NCBI RefSeq assembly: GCF_004119445.1
Contig: NZ_QICI01000029.1
Coordinates: forward strand, 1-64,000
Reading direction: 5' to 3'
DNA from: Chryseobacterium sp. CH21
GTDB lineage: Bacteria; Bacteroidota; Bacteroidia; Flavobacteriales; Weeksellaceae
DNA length: 64,000 bases
Positions 44,660 through 54,646 of the stretch are shown here, one piece after another. A program made the translations under genes and the position numbers. The number at the start of each line of letters is the position of its first letter. Position 1 is the first letter of the stretch. The notes beneath the pieces are model-generated. The model saw nothing but the letters and a program-made list of their open reading frames with translations. It was not told the origin of the DNA and did not search any database.

Positions 44660-44667
44660 TATCTTTG
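44660..44667 (+). promoter_or_regulatory. -7 box upstream of the lipoprotein-M64 pair
   Basis: TATCTTTG matches TAnnTTTG, 34 bases before the first ATG. No clear -33 element. Confidence 0.45.
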
Positions 44668-44701
44668 ATATATTTAAAAATTTAGTACCTTTAAACAAAA
44701 A

Positions 44702-45199
44702 ATGATTATGAAAAATATATTTAATGTACTCATTGTTCCTGTTTTTCTGTTTTGCAGCTTTCAGAAAGAGAATGAAAAGCCCCAAAACAGTAAATTGAAT
44801 TCGGAAACGGTTACAAAGAAAAGTGACAGAATTATTTATCTGTTTTTCAAAGCGGATAAAGATCAATCAGGAAATGCAAAGATTACCCTTCAGAATAGTA
44901 AAATTGCCGATGGAAGACTGAAACAAACCTCTTCTTTTGAAAGAAATGAAATTCGTAAAGGAGATCTTATCGTAAGTTTGACAGGTTCAAACGGAAAAGA
45001 AGTAGCCCAACAGCTTGTGAGAGATCCTTTCAATCCTGAACTGGAAGTCTATGAAAAAGAAGGTATTTCCAGACATAAAGCTTCCCTACAAAAAACGGAG
45101 TTCAGTGCAAGATTCTCCTTTTCTGAAAATGTTCAGATGGTGAAAGTTGAAAAAGCAACTGAAGACGGAGTACAACTATTATTTACACAAAAACTATAA
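44702..45199 (+). CDS. Small hypothetical lipoprotein upstream of the M64 protease
   Basis: 165 aa (a second ATG at 44708 is equally possible). Lipobox-like IVPVFLFCSFQKEN. The body has no named domain that I recognise: RIIYLFFKADKDQSGNAKI, EIRKGDLIVSLTGSNGKEV and ARFSFSENVQMVKVEKATE suggest a beta-sandwich. The stop lies one base before the ATG of the M64 protease gene, so the two are tightly coupled. The lipoprotein may anchor, inhibit or assist the protease; this is inference. Confidence 0.7.
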   Translation: MIMKNIFNVLIVPVFLFCSFQKENEKPQNSKLNSETVTKKSDRIIYLFFKADKDQSGNAKITLQNSKIADGRLKQTSSFERNEIRKGDLIVSLTGSNGKEVAQQLVRDPFNPELEVYEKEGISRHKASLQKTEFSARFSFSENVQMVKVEKATEDGVQLLFTQKL

Positions 45200-45200
45200 T

Positions 45201-46559
45201 ATGAAAAAAGTTTTATTTTCCCTTTTAATAGGAAGCGGCTGCTTTGCCCAGACATTTGAGACAGTTCCGCTTTTACAGAACGGAGACAATAGCAAACGAG
45301 TTATTATTGCGGTTTTAGGAGACGGGTTTACCGCTGCACAACAAACAGCCTTTACCACATCAGCTCAAAATACGGTTAATTATCTTTTTACAAAAAGTCC
45401 TTATACAGAATATAAAAATTACTTTAATGCATATGCCGTAAAAGTGATTTCCACAGAATCAGGAGTGAAACACCCCGGAACGGCAACAGATGTTACAGAG
45501 CCTGTAATTCCTGTATCCAATCCTAATAACTATTTAGGATCTACTTTCGATGTCGGAGTTCACAGATGTATATACAGTAATACGACTAATAAAGTAGGGC
45601 AGGTATTGGCAGCCAATATCCCTGATTATGATATTACCTATGTATTAGGGAATTCTACAGAATATGGAGGTTGTGGAGGAACTTACGCTTTCGCTTCATT
45701 AAATGGATCTGCAAATGAAATTGTAGTGCATGAGCTGGGGCATTCCTTCGGAAAATTAGCTGATGAATATTGGTTTTCCGGTACATTAGAATCTGCCAAT
45801 AAAACACAGAATTCTAATCCTGCTACCATAAAATGGAAAAACTGGGTAGGATTGAATGGTGTAGGTATATATGCACATGCTGAAAGTCCTTCATGGTTCA
45901 GACCTCATCAGAGCTGTGAGATGCGTTATCTTAACCAGCAGTTTTGCTCTGTGTGTAAAGAAGCAATTATTGAAAAAATTCATGCTCTTGTGTCTCCTGT
46001 GGATTCCTATACACCTGCAAATAATACTACAGTAGATGCTACCTCCAGTGTTACGTTCACAGCCACTGAAATTCTCCCTATTCCGAATACATTGGTCAAT
46101 ACCTGGACTTTAAATGGAACAGTTCTGGGATCCACAGGAAATTCCATTACTATTACTCCGGGGCAACTTAATGGAGGAAATAATACATTGACACTTTCTG
46201 TGGTAGATAATAATCCGCTTCTGAAAGTTGATAACCATAGTACCCTTCACGTTACCAATGTTACATGGACGCTTAGTAAAGCTACTCTTAATACTTCGGA
46301 AGTGAAAGCAGAAGAAAGACGTTTTAGTATCTACCCGAATCCTACAGACGGAGAGTTTTTTATTAAAGGAAAACAAGGCTTCTCTAAAGACGTAAAAGTA
46401 GAAGTGTATGATACTTCAGGAAAACTGATTCCATCCAGATTTGAACTGAATGATTCAGGAATAAAGGTTGATATTAAAAACTATCCGGCAGGCACGTATC
46501 TGCTGAATGTAAAAGAAAACAAAACGCTGATTCTTTCTCAGAAAGTCATCAAAGAATAA
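45201..46559 (+). CDS. Secreted M64 (IgA-protease-like) metallopeptidase with T9SS sorting domain
   Basis: 452 aa from the ATG at 45201. A longer frame exists upstream, but this start has a proper signal peptide (LFSLLIGSGCFAQ) and follows the lipoprotein stop directly. Peptidase M64 signatures: VIIAVLGDGFTAAQQ near 30, FNAYAVKVISTESGVKHP, and the zinc motif IVVHELGHSFGKLADEY near 178, followed by HQSCEMRYLNQQFCSVCKEA. A beta domain (about 265-360) and a T9SS sorting domain (SIYPNPTDGEFFIKG, VEVYDTSGKL, YPAGTYLLNVKEN) follow. Secreted and probably cell-surface. Confidence 0.9.
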   Translation: MKKVLFSLLIGSGCFAQTFETVPLLQNGDNSKRVIIAVLGDGFTAAQQTAFTTSAQNTVNYLFTKSPYTEYKNYFNAYAVKVISTESGVKHPGTATDVTEPVIPVSNPNNYLGSTFDVGVHRCIYSNTTNKVGQVLAANIPDYDITYVLGNSTEYGGCGGTYAFASLNGSANEIVVHELGHSFGKLADEYWFSGTLESANKTQNSNPATIKWKNWVGLNGVGIYAHAESPSWFRPHQSCEMRYLNQQFCSVCKEAIIEKIHALVSPVDSYTPANNTTVDATSSVTFTATEILPIPNTLVNTWTLNGTVLGSTGNSITITPGQLNGGNNTLTLSVVDNNPLLKVDNHSTLHVTNVTWTLSKATLNTSEVKAEERRFSIYPNPTDGEFFIKGKQGFSKDVKVEVYDTSGKLIPSRFELNDSGIKVDIKNYPAGTYLLNVKENKTLILSQKVIKE

Positions 46560-46566
46560 ATATAAT

Positions 46567-46595
46567 GAAACCGGCCATCACAGCCGGTTTTTATT
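46567..46595 (+). terminator. Terminator of the lipoprotein-M64 operon
   Basis: aaaccggc / gccggttt hairpin followed by ttatttt; abuts the stop of the convergent gene at 46591. Confidence 0.85.
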
Positions 46596-47105
46596 TTGTT
46601 AATTTCTTTTCAGCGATAGGAATCCATTGTTCTTCATGACGCAGAAGTAGAATTTTTTCAACTAAGAATTTAGTTTGATATTCCTTTGCTTTATATTTTT
46701 CCCAGGCTTTGAGGTAATTCTCCCAGGTCAGATTTCTGTATCCTACTGTCATATGCGGATGGAAAGAATATTTATCAAAATTAAACTGCTGCTTAACTCT
46801 TTGATAAAGCTCTGTCAAATGTAAGTTTTTTGTTGGATGAACATAGAGCACCGGATTTTTAGGATTGGGAAAGCTCCCGAACCCATTCAGTTCAATCTCA
46901 AAAGGAGGCATTTCTGTATTGATTTTCTGAAATGCAGTGTGAATATCACCTTCCAGTTCCAATTCTCTGGAGAATGGTGGAAAAGAGTGATGTGTGCTTC
47001 ATTTTTTAACGCTTTGGAATTGTTATAATGAATTGCTAAATCTCTTTTAAAGATTTTTACTTCTTCAATAATCTCCTGAGGAGGGTAGATGGCTATGAAG
47101 TACAT
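46591..47105 (-). CDS. 2'-5' RNA ligase/cyclic phosphodiesterase-family protein, frame broken near 46980
   Basis: Two frames (47120-46887 and 46962-46591) join into about 171 aa if one base is added at the CC pair of 46979-46980. This gives HITLFPPFSRELELEGDIHTA. The two HxT motifs of the 2H phosphoesterase fold are then present: AHITLF near residue 44 and FHPHMTVGYRN near 125. Start chosen at ATG 47105 (MYFIAIYPPQE); an ATG 15 bases upstream also exists. Family members hydrolyse or form 2',5' or cyclic phosphodiesters in RNA. Physiological substrate unknown. Confidence 0.82.
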
Positions 47106-47192
47106 TTTTTCATAAAGCAAATTAAAAATTTTTACATTAAATTTTAATACATAAGAAAATTATGCATAAGTTTACAATGTATAAATCATTCT

Positions 47193-47516
47193 ATGAAAAA
47201 TAATAGCCTTTATAAAGGTACCCTGCAGAATATTATTTTGAAGCTCCTGTCCAAAGAAGTCAAAATGTATGGATACCAGATTACCCAAAGAGCCAAAGAA
47301 CTTACCCAGGGCGAGCTGGAAATGACGGAAGGAGCGTTGTATCCATTGCTGCATAAATTGGAAAGTGAAAACATGATTATCTCAGAAATTCAGAAGATTA
47401 ATGGAAGGGAAAGAAAATATTATCTGTTGACAGAGAAAGGTAAAAGACAACAGGCAGAACAAGAGACTGAGATGAAAAGTTATTTACTTAACCTACATAC
47501 AATATTCAATATATGA
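47193..47516 (+). CDS. PadR-family transcriptional regulator
   Basis: 107 aa. Winged-helix PadR domain: YKGTLQNIILKLLSKEVKMYGYQITQ, ELTQGELEMTEGALYPLLHKLE, NGRERKYYLLTEKG. Short C-terminal helix. The stop overlaps the next start (ATGA), so the downstream membrane protein is co-translated. PadR proteins commonly repress the genes beside them and respond to small molecules or stress; the inducer here is unknown. Confidence 0.92.
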   Translation: MKNNSLYKGTLQNIILKLLSKEVKMYGYQITQRAKELTQGELEMTEGALYPLLHKLESENMIISEIQKINGRERKYYLLTEKGKRQQAEQETEMKSYLLNLHTIFNI

Positions 47517-48231
47517 TCACTGAAGCACAGGAAAATAAAATCACGGATTATCTGATCGCTCAGGAGCTTTCATTAGATATTCTGGTAGAAATCAGAGATC
47601 ATATGATCAGCCAGATTTCGGATATTCAGTTCAATGAAAATGTAGATTTCGAGGAAGCTTTTTCAAAGGTAAAAGAATCCTGGGACGGGGAGTTTATAAT
47701 GGTTAATTATCTGCTGTTTTATCCCACTAAAATTCCTTTGATTGCCAAAATAATTATTCAGGAGAAATACAGTGGACTTTTCAAGAGATCTTTGATGATA
47801 GGTGTTTTGGCTTTTGCTATTAATCTGTTGCTGATTTTTATGGTAACAAATCAAGAGCAATATAACCTGTTTTTCAAGCTGCTGAATGGATCATTTGTGT
47901 TGACAACCCTATTAATATGGATTTTTAATTATAAAATCTGGAAATATATAAAGGCAGACTTTAAATATAAGGGGAAATGTCTTTACACAATGTATCAGCA
48001 GAATCTGGGGTTAATGGTTGTTTGTGCCAGCTCCATGACGCAGGTGGCCATAAGGAACGGACATTATGCTTATCATTTTTCAGAGAACAGAATTATACCG
48101 ATGTTGTAGCAATTTTGGTGACTTTAATTCTTCCTTTTGTATTACAGGTAGCTCTTGTTTTTGCGGTATTCAATTTTATTGAACATAAAAAGAATTTAGT
48201 GAAAATGCAGGAATTTCTAAAGTCAGCATAA
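47513..48231 (+). CDS. PadR-linked membrane protein, frame broken near 48078
   Basis: Frames 47513-48109 and the in-phase remainder to 48231 join if one T is added to the T5 run at 48076-48080, giving AYHFFREQNYTDVVAILVTL. The product is about 239 aa. The N-terminal 80 residues are a soluble helical part (ENKITDYLIAQELSLDILVE, HMISQISDIQFNENVDFEEA), similar to the permease-prefix/DUF1700-type domains seen beside PadR. Four hydrophobic segments follow (MIGVLAFAINLLLIFMV; LLNGSFVLTTLLIWIF; LGLMVVCASSMTQVAI; LVTLILPFVLQVALVFAV). Probably an inner-membrane sensor or transporter partner regulated by PadR. Confidence 0.78.
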
Positions 48232-48249
48232 ATAAATTCGCCATCCAGA

Positions 48250-49359
48250 CTAATGTTTTGATGTAAGCTGTGTAAGCGTATTCTCAAGATGATCCGTGAT
48301 CTTTTTTACTTCAATATGAGGTCTGAAGACCACTCCTTTTCCTCTTTCCTCATCAGCAATATTCGAAAGTATAATGACAGAGGTCTTAGTATCCGGATAA
48401 TAAATGTTTAAAGAAGGTGAGCCTTTAATATAACCACTGTGGAAATAAGAATTAGGCTGGCCAATATTAAGCATGATTCCATAAGCATAACCCATTTTTC
48501 CGAAGATAGCATGATGTCTTTCCGAGCTTTTCGCCATGAATAGCTTCAGCGTTTCTGGTTTTAAGATTTTTCCACCGTACAAAGCGTTGTTCCATGAATG
48601 AAGATCCTGAATAGTAGATAATATTCCGCCAGCTGGAGTACCGATTTCTTTTCCGCCTAATCTTTTCGGCATATTCGGAACCTCTGAAAACTTAGCAGGG
48701 GTACCAACATAGGCGCTTGCAAAGTTATTTCCTTTAAAAATATTTCCTGTTGAAGAATGAGTCATTCCCGCTTTTTTGAACAGTTCCAGTGCATTTTCAT
48801 CATATGACTTTCCGGATACTTTTTCCACAATCTTTCCAAGCGTATTAAATCCGTCATTGGAATAGAAAAAATCCGAACCGCTTTTAAACATCAGTTTTCC
48901 ACCCATCAGATTCAACCCTGAAGTATGATTGAGCAACTGATGAATCGTAATGTTTTCATACTCTTTGGTCTGGAATTCTTTCAGGTATTTTGAAGCTTTA
49001 TCTGTTACATTAAGTTTTCCCTGTTCCATCTGGAGCAGGATCATCACAGCGGTGAACTGCTTGCTTACAGATCCTATCGCAAAAATAGTATTGCTGTCAA
49101 TTTTAGTTTTTCTTTTAAAATCCGAATAACCGTTTTCTCTTCTATAAAGGGGAAGAGAGTCTTTAAAAACGGCAATGCTTCCATTGAAATGATACTTTTT
49201 GAAAGTGGAATCAAGCTGTTGCTCTAAAAGGGTCTTCTGAAAAGCAGCAATGGTAGAATCAACAATTGCTTTTTTATCAACAGGAGTAATTTTAGGAGTT
49301 TCAGTGGTGCAGGAAAAGAAAAAACAGAAAAGGGACAGGATAATAAAATTTTTGATCAC
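48250..49359 (-). CDS. Serine beta-lactamase-like lipoprotein (class C/PBP4*-like hydrolase)
   Basis: 369 aa with lipobox FCFFFSCTTETPK. Active-site motifs: SVSK (Ser-x-x-Lys) in FAIGSVSKQFTAVMIL near residue 95, YSN in FFYSNDGFNTLGKI near 168, and HSG in SYFHSGYIKGSP near 313 (equivalent of KTG). This is the beta-lactamase/D-alanyl-D-alanine peptidase/esterase superfamily. The unit is large and varied, so antibiotic resistance cannot be claimed. A role in peptide or ester hydrolysis at the cell envelope is more likely. Convergent with the PadR pair, 18 bases from its end. Confidence 0.88.
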   Translation of the reverse strand: MIKNFIILSLFCFFFSCTTETPKITPVDKKAIVDSTIAAFQKTLLEQQLDSTFKKYHFNGSIAVFKDSLPLYRRENGYSDFKRKTKIDSNTIFAIGSVSKQFTAVMILLQMEQGKLNVTDKASKYLKEFQTKEYENITIHQLLNHTSGLNLMGGKLMFKSGSDFFYSNDGFNTLGKIVEKVSGKSYDENALELFKKAGMTHSSTGNIFKGNNFASAYVGTPAKFSEVPNMPKRLGGKEIGTPAGGILSTIQDLHSWNNALYGGKILKPETLKLFMAKSSERHHAIFGKMGYAYGIMLNIGQPNSYFHSGYIKGSPSLNIYYPDTKTSVIILSNIADEERGKGVVFRPHIEVKKITDHLENTLTQLTSKH

Positions 49360-49557
49360 AGGTGTTGTATTTTTTTAATGATGATTGATACTCTTAAAGA
49401 TACTAAAATTTCCAAAAGAGTAGTAAGGGAAGCAAATTGCGTGCTAAGATGAGGTGCGGGAGCAATTTAATAAGGTTTTAATCTATACTTATGAAGTATT
49501 CGGTAGATAATTGACCTTATGAATGAATTGATTGCAGAAATAAAATAATAGACTGAA

Positions 49558-49586
49558 AAGCCTGTGAATATTTTCACAGGCTTTTT
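49558..49586 (-). terminator. Terminator of the Dph6-like gene
   Basis: aagcctgtgaa / ttcacaggctt stem, directly at the stop codon on the minus strand. The T tract on that strand is weak (ttttcag). Confidence 0.65.
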
Positions 49587-50289
49587 ATAGCAGATCGCAA
49601 AACCAGAAAATATATTCCCCGTCTTCTTCTTCTGGAGATGTTTTTGGTTTAGGATAGGTTTTCTTTACTGTTTCTCCAATTTCAAACTGAATTGGGTTTT
49701 TGAAAATGGGGCCATCAAAAGTAAAAGTATGAAACTCCCCGTTTTCTCCGCATGGATCTACATTTTCAGGAAGATCATCAATAAATTTCTGATCAATAAT
49801 CCGTCCGGCAAAACTCTGATCAAGGTAAGATCCGTTGACACAGGTTACAATGGTTTTAAAGCCAAGATCTAAAAATTCATGGATGAGGTGTGGGGTGTTT
49901 TGTTTCCAAAGCGGAAATACGGCTTTCATACCGATAGCATTTAATTGGTCTTCTCTGTATTTTCGCAGGTCTTCCAGGAAAATATCCCCAAAAACAGAAT
50001 GAGTAATACCCTGAGTCTGAATTTCAGCCATTGTTTTACTCATAATTTGCTGATATTCTTCCATGGATGGCTCTTTGGGAAGTTCCATTTTAATTAACGG
50101 AATCCCGAGGCTTTCCGCTTGTTTTTCTAAAAGAGAGACATGTACACCATGCATAGAAATTCTTTGAAACTCCTGATTGATACTGGTCAGCAGAGTTGCA
50201 ATCTCGTATTGATCTTCCTGTAGTATTTTATAAAGGGCGAGGGCAGAATCTTTTCCGCTGCTCCAGTTGAATAAAGCTTTTGGTTTCAT
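49585..50289 (-). CDS. Dph6-like/MJ0570-type ATP pyrophosphatase
   Basis: 234 aa. PP-loop ATP-binding motif FNWSSGKDSALALYKIL at residues 8-24. Further family features: TLLTSINQEFQRISMHGV, GITHSVFGDIFLEDLRKYRE, LNAIGMKAVFPLWKQNT, CVNGSYLDQSFAGR and ENVDPCGENGEFHTF. In eukaryotes the relatives amidate diphthine. Bacteria lack diphthamide, so the substrate is unknown. Cytoplasmic. Single gene, 57 bases from the small Cys protein upstream. Confidence 0.9.
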   Translation of the reverse strand: MKPKALFNWSSGKDSALALYKILQEDQYEIATLLTSINQEFQRISMHGVHVSLLEKQAESLGIPLIKMELPKEPSMEEYQQIMSKTMAEIQTQGITHSVFGDIFLEDLRKYREDQLNAIGMKAVFPLWKQNTPHLIHEFLDLGFKTIVTCVNGSYLDQSFAGRIIDQKFIDDLPENVDPCGENGEFHTFTFDGPIFKNPIQFEIGETVKKTYPKPKTSPEEEDGEYIFWFCDLL

Positions 50290-50346
50290 TGAAAATAAAA
50301 ATCTCTCAAAAATAGGGAGATTTTATGGTTAATACGATATGAAATA

Positions 50347-50589
50347 CTATTGCCGATAAGATACGATCACTCCGTTTTCTACATCATATTCTTCGAAGAG
50401 TTCTTTCGCATAGGCTTCCGTTAGAAAATAAGACCGGATATTGTTTTTCTTTTTACTTTCTTCATCCGTTTTTTGCGTAAGATCATGGACCTTCTTTGAG
50501 CAAAAATCACAAAAACTTCCGCCGGGAATGTCCTGCATGTTTTCTCTGCCGATGTGGCATGGCTCATTGATTCGAAATTCTTTTTCCAT
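50347..50589 (-). CDS. Small Cys-motif protein (Bacteroidota CxxC family)
   Basis: 80 aa. The motif EPCHIGRENM...GGSFCDFCSKKVHDLT (Cys, 15-17 residues, CxxC, then VxDLT) is shared with short N-terminal segments found in many Bacteroidota proteins, where it probably binds a metal. Here it stands alone, with a charged C-terminal helix. No signal peptide. Function unknown. Confidence 0.65.
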   Translation of the reverse strand: MEKEFRINEPCHIGRENMQDIPGGSFCDFCSKKVHDLTQKTDEESKKKNNIRSYFLTEAYAKELFEEYDVENGVIVSYRQ

Positions 50590-50620
50590 GATATCAGTTT
50601 TGTTTAAATTAAAAATACAA

Positions 50621-50655
50621 AAAACTCCTGAACATATATCAGGAGTTTTTTATTT
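50621..50655 (-). terminator. Hairpin between two small genes
   Basis: aactcctg / caggagtt stem with A-rich and T-rich flanks on opposite sides; probably ends the small lipoprotein gene on the minus strand. Confidence 0.75.
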
Positions 50656-50670
50656 ACCAAGGAGATTTTC

Positions 50671-50871
50671 TTATTTTGAAACGGGCTTTCCGTAATTGTT
50701 TTGGGAGCTTGTAACATCAACTCTGTCTTTTTCCGCCTGGTCTCTTTTTTGTAATTCTTCAACATTTCTAACCATATCGCTTTTGTGAGCATTGTCCACA
50801 GGAGTAGTTTTACAGGAACTTAATACCACAAAAAGACCAAACACCGAAATAATTTTAATACATGTTCTCAT
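50671..50871 (-). CDS. Very small lipoprotein
   Basis: 66 aa with a clear lipobox (FGLFVVLSSCKTTPVD). After the Cys comes a short charged, mostly helical peptide (SDMVRNVEELQKRDQAEKDR). No known domain. Likely an outer-membrane-anchored small lipoprotein. The length and signal make it credible despite its size. Confidence 0.65.
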   Translation of the reverse strand: MRTCIKIISVFGLFVVLSSCKTTPVDNAHKSDMVRNVEELQKRDQAEKDRVDVTSSQNNYGKPVSK

Positions 50872-50977
50872 TCAAATTTTTTGCTGACAAATATATAATA
50901 AAGGTCTATTCATTTTTTGTTTTTAACAAACATTATAAACAAGCCTTCCAAAATTTATAATTTTTTCACATAAAAAT

Positions 50978-51007
50978 AAAAAAACCTCAAAGAATTTCTT
51001 TGAGGTT
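50978..51007 (-). terminator. Terminator of icmF
   Basis: aacctcaaaga / tctttgaggtt stem followed on the minus strand by seven T, 31 bases past the stop at 51038. Confidence 0.85.
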
Positions 51008-51037
51008 AGATGTATAAAAAATGTCTGTCACATAGAC

Positions 51038-54000
51038 TTACATATTTCTTCTGTATTTACCACCTACTTCAAATAAAGCATTGGTAATTTGTCCTAAAGA
51101 ACAGTATTTCACGGCATCCATCATCATTTCAAATAAGTTTTGCTGGTTGATAGCAGCATGCTGAAGTTGTTTCAATGCTTCTTCAGATTTACCTTCATTC
51201 GCTTGCTGGAAGTTATGAAGAGACTCGATCTGTGCCTGCTTTTCTTCTTCCGTAGAACGGATAACTTCTCCCGGTAAAACGGTTGGTGAACCGTCTTTTC
51301 CTAAGAATGTATTGACTCCGATTATCGGATATTCACCCGTATGTTTCAGCCATTCATAATGCATGGACTCTTCCTGAATCTTTGAACGCTGATACATGGT
51401 TTCCATTGCCCCAAGAACACCGCCTCTTTCTGTAATTCTATCGAATTCTGCATATACAGCTTCTTCTACAAGATCTGTTAATTCTTCAATGATGAATGAT
51501 CCCTGAAGCGGATTTTCGTTTTTCGCTAATCCTAATTCTTTATTAATGATCAGCTGAATAGCCATTGCTCTTCTTACCGATTGCTCAGTAGGCGTTGTAA
51601 TCGCTTCATCATAAGCATTCGTGTGAAGTGAATTACAGTTATCATAGATGGCATAAAGTGCCTGAAGAGTGGTTCTGATGTCGTTGAAATCAATTTCCTG
51701 AGCGTGCAGAGAACGTCCTGAAGTCTGGATGTGGTATTTCAACATCTGGCTTCTTTCGTCTGCGCCGTATTTTAATTTCATTGCTTTTGCCCAGATTCTT
51801 CTTGCTACACGCCCGATTACTGAATATTCAGGGTCGATACCATTGGAGAAGAAGAAAGATAAGTTCGGTGCAAAATCATTGATGTCCATTCCACGGCTTA
51901 AGTAATATTCCACATACGTGAAACCATTTGCCAATGTGAATGCCAACTGGGAAACCGGATTAGCTCCTGCTTCAGCAATGTGATATCCGGAGATAGAAAC
52001 AGAGTAGAAGTTTCTTACTTTTTCCGTAATGAAATATTCCTGAACGTCACCCATTAATCTCAATGCAAATTCCGTAGAGAAGATACATGTATTCTGAGCC
52101 TGGTCTTCTTTTAAGATGTCAGCCTGAACGGTACCACGAACTGTAGCAATTGTTTTTGCTTTGATTTCCGCGTATACATCTGCAGGAATCACTTCATCCC
52201 CTGTTAGTCCTAAAAGCTGTAATCCTAAACCATTGTTGGATGGAGGTAGTTCACCATTATATTTTGGTCTTTCTAACCCTTTATCGTCAAATTTCTCCTT
52301 CAGCTTAGCTTCTACTTTAGTCTCTAAACCGTTTTCTTTGATATATTTTTCAACATTCTGATCGATCGCAGCATTCATGAAGAAAGCCAATAGCATCGGT
52401 GCAGGACCGTTGATCGTCATTGAAACCGAAGTTAATGCATTCACAAGATCAAATCCGGAATACAGTTTCTTAGCATCATCCAATGTAGCGATAGAAACTC
52501 CAGCATTCCCGATTTTACCATAAATATCTGGTGGTAAAGCCGGATCCTGACCGTATAATGTAACAGAGTCAAAGGCTGTAGACAGACGTTTTGCAGGCAT
52601 TTCTGCAGAAACATAATGGAATCTTCTGTTGGTTCTTTCAGGGCCTCCTTCTCCTGCAAACATCCTTGTAGGATCTTCACCGGTTCTCTTGAACGGATAA
52701 ATTCCCGCAGTGTAAGGGAAGCTTCCCGGAAGGTTTTCCTGGCCTTTCCATTGGATCAGATCGCCCCAGTCATTGTATTTTGGTAATGCAATTTTTGGAA
52801 TTCTTAAATGCGATAAAGACTCAGTGGAAGTTTCAACTTTGATCTCTTTTCCTCTTACGTAATACGAATAAAATTCTGCATGGAAAGCTTTTTTCGTATC
52901 ATCCCAGGTTTTCAGGAAGTCAATATTATCCTGTTGAAGTTCTTTTTCAGCTTTTTGATATTCAGCATCCAAAACTTCATTGGAAATGATATTTTTTACG
53001 CCTTCAATATGATACATTTTTCTGGCCAGCTCTGCCTGTTTTTCAATATTGATGTCGTATTGCTTATTGTTTTCAACGATTTCAGAAAGGTAACGAACTC
53101 TTTTGGGAGGGATAATGGTTACTTCTTCTGTAACTTCCTGCTCTACAAAAGTTTTTAGATTTAATTCAGAGAATTTATCGTTTACTTTTGAAATCAATCT
53201 GTTGTATAATTCTGTGGTTCCATGATCATTAAACTGAGATGCTTTGGTTGCATACACCGGCATATCATCTAATGGGCTTTCCCATAAAAGGTGGTTTCTC
53301 TGGAACTGTTTTCTTACAGCCTGAAGCGCATCCAAAGCACCACGTTTGTCAGATTTATTCAATGCTACCAAATCTGCATAGTCTAACATGTCGATTTTTT
53401 CCAACTGTGTAGAAGCTCCATATTCAGGAGTCATTACATACATGGAAACATCTGCAAAATCAGAAACTTCTGAACCAGACTGCCCAATTCCTGAAGTTTC
53501 AAGAATGATGACGTCTGGGTGAGCCAGTTTCAATACATTCAATGCAGAATGAATGAAAGGAGAAACAGAAACGTTATTTTCTCTGGTAGCCATAGAACGC
53601 ATATAAACTCTAGGATCATTGATCGCGTTCATACGGATTCTGTCTCCCAATAAGGCACCTCCGGTTTTCTTTTTCGAAGGGTCAATGGAAATAATAGCGA
53701 TTTTTTTATCTGTATTTGAACGTAAGAAACGTCTTACCAATTCATCTGTTAATGAAGATTTACCTGCTCCTCCGGTACCTGTAATACCAATAATTGGAAT
53801 GGTTAAATCTTTAGATTTTTCATCGATAGCCTTTACAAGCTCAGGTTTTTCTTCTGAGAAGTTTTCAACGGCTGAGATAATTTGTGCAATGCTTGATGGA
53901 TTTTCAAAACTGATATCATCAAGGTCTTTTGCTGTAACATCTTTTCCTGTAGCAAAATCTGATCGGTGTACCAGATCATCAATCATTCCCTGAAGTCCAA

Positions 54001-54385
54001 GTTCACGGCCATCATCCGGAGAATAAATTCTGTCTATTCCGTAAGACATCAGGTCTTTGATTTCTTCGGGAAGGATTACACCACCACCACCACCAAAAAT
54101 TTTGATCTGCGGTGAATTTTTTTCTCTCAAAAGGTCGTAGATATATTTAAAATATTCGTTGTGACCTCCCTGATATGAAGTTAATGCAATGGCATTGGCA
54201 TCTTCCTGGATTGCTGTGTTTACAACTTCCTCTGCTGATTTATCGTGTCCTAAGTGGATCACTTCGCATCCTGTTCCCTGAATAACACGACGCATAATAT
54301 TGATCGCAGCATCATGCCCATCAAATAATGAGGCAGCAGTTACGATTCTTACCTTGTTGGTTGGAGTATATTTTTGGGTTTCCAT
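51038..54385 (-). CDS. icmF: Fused isobutyryl-CoA mutase (IcmF) with B12-binding and G-protein domains
   Basis: 1115 aa. Order: B12-binding domain first (residues 10-145, with the DGHD in [12 protein letters not shown]), then a MeaB-like P-loop chaperone domain ([18 protein letters not shown] near 200, [26 protein letters not shown]), then a linker and the mutase TIM barrel (about 520-1115: [37 protein letters not shown]). This single-chain order is IcmF, not classical methylmalonyl-CoA mutase. The Phe in IYPFKR at the position of the MCM Tyr also fits IcmF. It isomerises isobutyryl-CoA and n-butyryl-CoA (some variants pivalyl/isovaleryl) using adenosylcobalamin. Cytoplasmic, single gene. Confidence 0.92.
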   Translation of the reverse strand: METQKYTPTNKVRIVTAASLFDGHDAAINIMRRVIQGTGCEVIHLGHDKSAEEVVNTAIQEDANAIALTSYQGGHNEYFKYIYDLLREKNSPQIKIFGGGGGVILPEEIKDLMSYGIDRIYSPDDGRELGLQGMIDDLVHRSDFATGKDVTAKDLDDISFENPSSIAQIISAVENFSEEKPELVKAIDEKSKDLTIPIIGITGTGGAGKSSLTDELVRRFLRSNTDKKIAIISIDPSKKKTGGALLGDRIRMNAINDPRVYMRSMATRENNVSVSPFIHSALNVLKLAHPDVIILETSGIGQSGSEVSDFADVSMYVMTPEYGASTQLEKIDMLDYADLVALNKSDKRGALDALQAVRKQFQRNHLLWESPLDDMPVYATKASQFNDHGTTELYNRLISKVNDKFSELNLKTFVEQEVTEEVTIIPPKRVRYLSEIVENNKQYDINIEKQAELARKMYHIEGVKNIISNEVLDAEYQKAEKELQQDNIDFLKTWDDTKKAFHAEFYSYYVRGKEIKVETSTESLSHLRIPKIALPKYNDWGDLIQWKGQENLPGSFPYTAGIYPFKRTGEDPTRMFAGEGGPERTNRRFHYVSAEMPAKRLSTAFDSVTLYGQDPALPPDIYGKIGNAGVSIATLDDAKKLYSGFDLVNALTSVSMTINGPAPMLLAFFMNAAIDQNVEKYIKENGLETKVEAKLKEKFDDKGLERPKYNGELPPSNNGLGLQLLGLTGDEVIPADVYAEIKAKTIATVRGTVQADILKEDQAQNTCIFSTEFALRLMGDVQEYFITEKVRNFYSVSISGYHIAEAGANPVSQLAFTLANGFTYVEYYLSRGMDINDFAPNLSFFFSNGIDPEYSVIGRVARRIWAKAMKLKYGADERSQMLKYHIQTSGRSLHAQEIDFNDIRTTLQALYAIYDNCNSLHTNAYDEAITTPTEQSVRRAMAIQLIINKELGLAKNENPLQGSFIIEELTDLVEEAVYAEFDRITERGGVLGAMETMYQRSKIQEESMHYEWLKHTGEYPIIGVNTFLGKDGSPTVLPGEVIRSTEEEKQAQIESLHNFQQANEGKSEEALKQLQHAAINQQNLFEMMMDAVKYCSLGQITNALFEVGGKYRRNM

Positions 54386-54561
54386 AAAAAATTCTAGACA
54401 GTTTCTAAGTTCTCAAATATAGTAATAAAATGAAAACCCCGACTTGTAGGTTAATGTTTTGATTTTTAAATGTTTATAATAATTGTTTTTTGAATCTTAC
54501 AGACTTTGTTAGAAGCTAGGTCTGTATTTTCCAGATTATTACATAATTCTATAAAAATATA

Positions 54562-54591
54562 AATGTCGGCAGAATAAAATCTACCGACATT
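54562..54591 (-). terminator. Hairpin after the barrel-like gene
   Basis: aatgtcggcaga / tctaccgacatt stem between the stop at 54647 and icmF. T content after the stem is modest (tatattttta). Confidence 0.6.
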
Positions 54592-54646
54592 TTCTCTTTG
54601 GTCTAAACCTGAAGTTTGGTCTTTGTTGCAGGAAAGATTTCCTGTT

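Noticed and set aside
54386..54646. Cobalamin riboswitch upstream of icmF
   Set aside because: No B12-box-like conserved core could be recognised in the upstream interval.
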